A DNA stretch of 58,999 bases, taken from positions 1 to 58,999 of the forward strand of contig JACPFR010000044.1 in assembly GCA_016182905.1 (NCBI GenBank). Reading direction: 5' to 3'. The notes below the pieces were generated by a model. It was given only the letters and a program-made list of their open reading frames with translations. It searched no databases and was not told the DNA's origin. Shown here in pieces: positions 19,501 through 25,500 of the stretch; position 1 is the first letter of the stretch, and each line of letters opens with the position of its first letter. This DNA is from Elusimicrobiota bacterium. GTDB lineage: Bacteria; Elusimicrobiota; Elusimicrobia; UBA1565; UBA9628. The translations under genes were made by a program, and so were the position numbers.

Positions 19501-22500
19501 GAGACGGTCGGGGTTGTTGAAGAAGCGGACGTACAGCGGGCCGGCCTGGGTCCCGAAATAGATCATCTCGCCGCGGATGCGGCCGGCGGTCAGCGCCGGC
19601 CCGAGCGAGCCGGGGTCGAATATCTCGACGTTCGCGCCGTATACCGGGAAGGCGTTCGCGCCGCTCGAGACGGCGACGGGCGGCCGGCTGCCGAACGGCT
19701 CGCCGAAGTCGTGCCAGCCGTTGTTGCTCGAGTCGACGAAGGCGTTGACGTAATAGCTCTCGGCCGAGAGGTAGGACAGCGTGTAGGCGTAGGTGCTCAC
19801 GCCGACCGCGCGGGGGATGACCTGGGTCGCCGGCTTCCAGAAGCCCGCCGTCGCGGCCGCGGGATACGCCTGCACGATCAAGTTCGACGCCGACGCGGAC
19901 CCGGCGTAGCGCACGACGCCCTGGACGGAGCCGTTGGGCGGGTCGGAGAGGTTCAGCTTGACCCCCGTCGCGCCCGTCGCGGCCACGAAGATCTGGGGCG
20001 GGTTGTCGAAGCTGACCGCCCCGCCGTAGGAGGCCAGGGAGCCGGCGTTCGCGGGCTCGCCGAGGGCCTCGTCGGGACTGTTGTTGAGGTTCGAATCGAT
20101 GAAGCCGGCCATGTAGTACGTCGTGTCGCCCAGCAGGCCGGAGCGCTCGAAGTAGCCGGTCGCCGGCAAAGTCAGGAGGTAGTCGACGCTGCGGAACTGC
20201 GGGTCGCGGGAGATGCCGACGATGACCGGGCCCGCGGCCGTGCCCGAGTAGGACACGGTGCCGACCACGACCGCCGCGCCGGCCTGGCCGAAGCCGCCGT
20301 CCTGCACGATCAGGCTGATCGTCGAGGTCGCGTTGACGAACACCGTGATCGGGAAGGTCGAGATCGACGACTCGAGCGCGTCGGAGCGCCCGTTGCCGTT
20401 GGCGTCGACGAAGGCCCGGATCACGTAATCGGTGGCGGCGGGCACGAACGGCAAGGTGTAGACGCTGCCCGCGGCGACGGTGGTGAAGACGACGACCTCT
20501 CCGATCGAGCTGCAGCCCGGGCAGGCGGGCCGGCCGGCCTCGACGCGCAGGGCCCCGCCGACGGTGCCCTCGTAGAGCGCCGCGCCGCGGACGACGCCGA
20601 CCGCCGGGTCGGCGAGCGCCACGTGGAACGGGCCGCCGACCGCCTGGCCGCCCGCGACCTGGACCGGCAGGGCCGAGCTGGCCGCGACGCCGTACTGGCC
20701 CGAGGGATCGCCGGCGTCGCGCACGCCGTTGCCGTTGGAGTCGCGGAAACCGCGCACGTAGTAGGCGCCGTCGGGAAGCCCGGGGAAGGAGTAGGAGAGC
20801 GGCAGGGCGGCGCTCGAGGTCGAGGTCAGGATCGGCACCGACTGCGCGCTCGGCGAGTTGTACAGCTGGGCGTAGACCAGTCCGGTCCGGGCGCCGGTGT
20901 AGGTCACGGAGCCGCCGATGACGCCGGCGTAGCCGCCCTCGAGGCGCATGTTGAGCCGGAAGCTGCCGAACACCCCGGACTGGAAGCTGGTCAGCTCGGC
21001 CAGGTAGATGCCGGGCGCGTTCAAGGTCGTGGAGAGGTTGGCGCCGCCGACGCGGTTGTCGCGGGCGACGATGTTGCCGTCCGGCCCGAGGAGGATGAGG
21101 TCGGTCGCGAACAGCGTCTCGGTGGACACGGCCAGGTTGACCTGGGTGCCGACGCCGAACGAGCCCGCGACTCCGCCGCCGACCGAGAGCGCGTACAGGC
21201 TGGTCACGAAGCCGGGGCCCTTGTCGAGAGCCGGGCAGCCGGCCGCGCTCAGGCTGCCGGCGACGGACGGCGGGGCCAAGGGCGAGCGGTCGCAGATCGT
21301 CGCGTCGGCGCCGGACACCGCGTTGCCGTTGATGATCGCGATCGGGAAAGGCTGGTTGAGTCCGCCGAAGGTGCCGGCGGGCTCGGTCAGGGGGTCTTCG
21401 ACGCCGTTGCCGTTGACGTCGCGGAAGGCGCGCAGGTAGTAGGTCCGGTCGGCCAGGCCCGTGAAGGTGTAGCTCGACACCGCGGCCTCGGCCACGCTCG
21501 GCGCGGAGGGAGACGGAGAGAGGCTCAGGCGCACCCGGTACTGGCCGGCCGCCGCCGCGCTGAAGCTGCGGATCTGGCCGGAGATGGAGCCGCCCGACGA
21601 GGGCGCGGCCGACACCGCGCCGGAGGGCGCCGACGAGTTGCCGCCGATGTCGCGGGCGCGCACGACGTAGATGTTGGGGATGCCGGGGATCGGAAGGCCG
21701 TCGACGAACGAGGCCGTGCCCGTGGACAGCAGCGCCGGGGTCAGGGACGCGAACGGCGCGGTCGGGGACGTGGCCCGGAACACCGCGTAGCCGGCCAAGT
21801 CGATGAGGTTCGTCCCGTTGGCGTTCTTCGTCGGCGGCACCCACGTCAGCGTGATCTTGTTGAAGCCGGGGACCGCGACGACGCCGGCGGGCGGGCCTGG
21901 AGGCACGGTGTCGACGGACACGGCGAAGCTCACCCCGGTCACCGGGGAGCCGGCCACGACGCTCGACCCGACGACGCCGCGATCGGCGCCCGGCTGGAGG
22001 GCGCCGTTGCCGTCGAGATCGACGAACGCGCGCACGAAATACGTGCCCGCGGGCACGGGCAGGTACCAGGGCTGCTGCAGGGCGCCGGGCAGGGCCGCCG
22101 AAGACGCGCGCGGGTAGAAGGTCGCGAGGCTCGTCGAGGCCTCGATGACGAAGCCGCGGCCGCCCGCGGTCTGGGCGCCGCCGTAGTAGAGGCCGCCGGA
22201 CAGCGACGGGCCGGTCGCCGGCAAGGTCACCGTCGAGCCGGCGCCGCTGAAGGCGGAGAACAGGCCGTTGCCGTCGAGCGCGCGGACGGTCCAGAAATAG
22301 GTCGAGGCCGGGGCCAGCGGGCCGGACACCGAGGTCCCGGAGCCGAGGTACACGCGCGCCGACGCGCCGGCGATCACGGTCGAGCGCGTCAGCTCGTACA
22401 CCGTGCCCGCGGGGTTCGCCCCGCTCCAGGAGACGACGGCGCTCGTCGCTCCGACCGGGTCCGGGACCGGGTTGCCGGGGATCGCCGCCAGCGTATAGAC

Positions 22501-25500
22501 GGCCTGGGACAGCGCGGCCGCCGCCGAGGTGCCGTTGCCGTTGAACGCGGTGATCGAACGGATCTGCGAGGAGGTGTTGGCCGGCAGGGCGTCGATGTAG
22601 TAGCTGACGGACGCGCCGAGCGAGGTGAACACGGAGCTGTCCGCGCGGCGCAGCTGATAGCCGGCCGCGCCGGGGACCAGGTTCCAGTCGAAGCGCACCG
22701 AGGGCGCCGAGGCGGCCGCCTGGAACGAGGCGGGCGCCGCCGGGGGCGCCAGGACGTTCAGCGCGAAGTCGAAGCGGGCGCGCCCGCCTGAGGGCACCGA
22801 GACGGTGGACAGCGCCGTCATCTGCTCCTCGCCGGCGGAGGGCTGACCGTCGAAGTTCTTGTCGAGGAAAGCGAACACGCTGTAGCCGGTGGCCGGACGC
22901 AGCAGATGGAGGGTATAAGGGAGTCCGGCGGGCGGGACGACGCCGAAAATCGGGACGATGACGCGGTTCTCGGTCTCGTAGCCGGGCGAGCCGGGCACGC
23001 CGCGCCCGGTCTCGACGACGATGGTGCCGGTCGCGCCCCCCTGGAGGGTCACCGAGCCCTCGATGGAGCCCATGTCCTGAAGGGTCACGTTGATGCCCGA
23101 GACGGTTCCGGAGCTGGGCACGTAGATCGGAGCAAGGAACGCGGGCAAGGTGCTGAGGCCGCCGCCGGCGGATCCGTAATAGCCGAGGGGCTCGGGACCG
23201 CTGGGCTTGCCGTTCCAGTCCCCGTCGCGATAGGCGACGAGGTAATAGGTGGCCGGGGAGGGCAGGCCGACGAACGAGAAGGGGCCCGCCGCGGCCAGCT
23301 GGGTGCCGCCGAAGAACTCGACCCGGCCGGTGAAGTCGGTGACCGTGGCCACGCCGACGCTGAAGTTGCCCTGGCCGAGCACTCCTCCGTAGACGATCGA
23401 GCCGCTGATGCCGCCCGAGCTCTGGTACATCGTCGCGTCCAGGTAGGAGGTCGCGCCCGCCTGGACCTGGACCTTCTGGACGCTCACGCCGAAATTGGAG
23501 TTCGAGCCGTGCGCGACCGCGAGATCGTACTCGCCCGGGGGCAGGCTGTTGATCCAGAACGGATAGGACGAGGAGGCCGCGACGCCGAAGCTCGTCGAGT
23601 TCTTCGGCGTAGTGCCGTTGAGCCGCGCCGTGACGGTGAGCGTGCCGGCGACCGGGGTCGAGTAGAACACCTGGCCGGAGATCGCGCCGACGCTGGAGCC
23701 CGAGGCGGTGAAGCCGGCCAAGACCTCACCCGAGTTGTCGGAGTAGGCCCCGACGAAGTCGTTCATCGCCAGGCGCAGCTCGCCGTCGCCGGGCGACGGG
23801 AAGGGAGCGCTCGAGGCGCCGATGCGGACCCACGGCGAGGAGTAGCTCGCGCCCGCCTGGGTCCGGCCGATCAGCTCGCCGAGGTTGGCCGAGGGAAGGA
23901 CGGTGTTGAGGCCCGTCGTGCCGGGCGCGCCGCCGGGACCCGTCGCCGAGTCGGACGGGCCGGTGCGCCAGGAGCCGGTCGAGATCACCGAGATCATCTG
24001 GCCGGGGAAGAAGTAGGAGCCCGTCCCCGCGCCGCCCTGCAGGTCGGGAGTCGCCGTCTCGTTGGCGCGGACCAAGGACATGATCGGCAGGGCCCCGGTC
24101 TGCACCGGGAAGTTCGGGGTGACCGAGAAGGTCCCGATCGAGAGGGTGAAGCTCGTGGCCGACTCGATCAGGATGCCGGCGGTGGAGCCCGGAGGAAGCG
24201 CGCTGCCGCCCAAGTCGAGCGCGATGAAGAAGTCCTTGGAGGCGCCGGAGGGCAGGAACGCCGGCTGCCAGAAGCTGACCGTGTACGTGCTCGGGCCGAG
24301 AGTGAAGATCGGAGCGTACCCGCGCTGCAGGTCGTACATCATGTTGAAGAGCCCGTCGCCGTCGTCCGCCCACACGCTGAAGGACGAGCCGGGGTTCGGG
24401 AGCGGTCCGCCCTGGTAGGTCAGGCGCAGCGCGGAGAGCTGAGCCGAGCCGCCGGACGCCGTCAGGCGCGCGCGGATCATCGCGTTGACGCCCGACGAGC
24501 CGACCGCGCCGCGGTGGACGGCCGAAGTGGCGAGCGTCACCGAGCCGCCGGGCGCCGCGTCGCCGCCGAAGATGCCGAAGTTGCCGACGAAGGTCTGGGA
24601 GACCGGGTTCACGTTGACGCCGGTGACCGAGGTCGACGCCTCGAACACGTCCCAGGCCCCGCTGCCGTTCGCGTCGATGAAGGCGAACACGGTGACCGGG
24701 GACGTCGCCTTCGTCAGGATCGCGTAGCCGGGATTGGCCAGGCCGCGCGCCTGGCGCGTGCTGGCCGACAGATTCGGCTGCCCGACCCAGGTCTCGACGA
24801 GCGCCGGTCCGGCCTGGTTCGACTGATTATTAAAGGAACCGCCGATCTCGCCCCAGTCTTCGACGGTGATGTTGATGCCGCCCGGCGTGCCGCCGCTGGG
24901 GATGAACACCGGCTCGGAGATCATATTGCCCGGGTGGCCGAAGCCGCCGGCCGGCGTGAAGGGGATCCGGTTGCCGCCGCTTTCCTGGTAGGCGAACAGG
25001 TAATAGGTGCCGGGCGCGCGCAGGCTGAGGACCGAGTAGCCGCCGGGGCTCACGGTGGTGGAGCCTCCGCCGCCGAGACCGGTGCTGGACGGCCCGTTCG
25101 GCGAGGTCGAGGCCATGACCATGTAGCTTCCGGCGGGTCCGGACAAAGTGCCGCCGATCGAGCCGGGGGCGCCGCCGCCGTCGGGCAGCCAGCGCACGAC
25201 GCCGTTCGGGTCCTGAGTCTTCGTCGAGCCGAAGCTGGTGCCGGCGATCCCGACGGAGTCGTTGAAGACGATGGTCGAGCCCGCGACGACGCCCGCGGCG
25301 TTGACGCCGGGGTTGCGGGAAGACGAGCCGGAATCCCACTTGTTGAAAGTATAGGCGACGGGGGACGACGCCGTGAACCGCACGTACGGAGAGGTCGACG
25401 TGAGGTTCGTGGTGATGCTCGCGTTGTCGAAGGAGAGGACGGTGGCGTTGATGAAGTCGACGAAGTCGACGCCGTCGAGGCTGATCGACGTCGCGGTCAC

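Noticed and set aside
10648-22791. Open frames of about 4,000 codons (plus strand) and 3,700 codons (minus, other frame) across the giant gene
   Set aside because: They arise because G/C-ending codons leave few stops in other frames. Their translations are low-complexity Arg/Gly/Val/Ala or Arg/Pro/Leu runs without domains, while the 5,817-codon frame has a signal peptide, recognisable domains and a sensible start.
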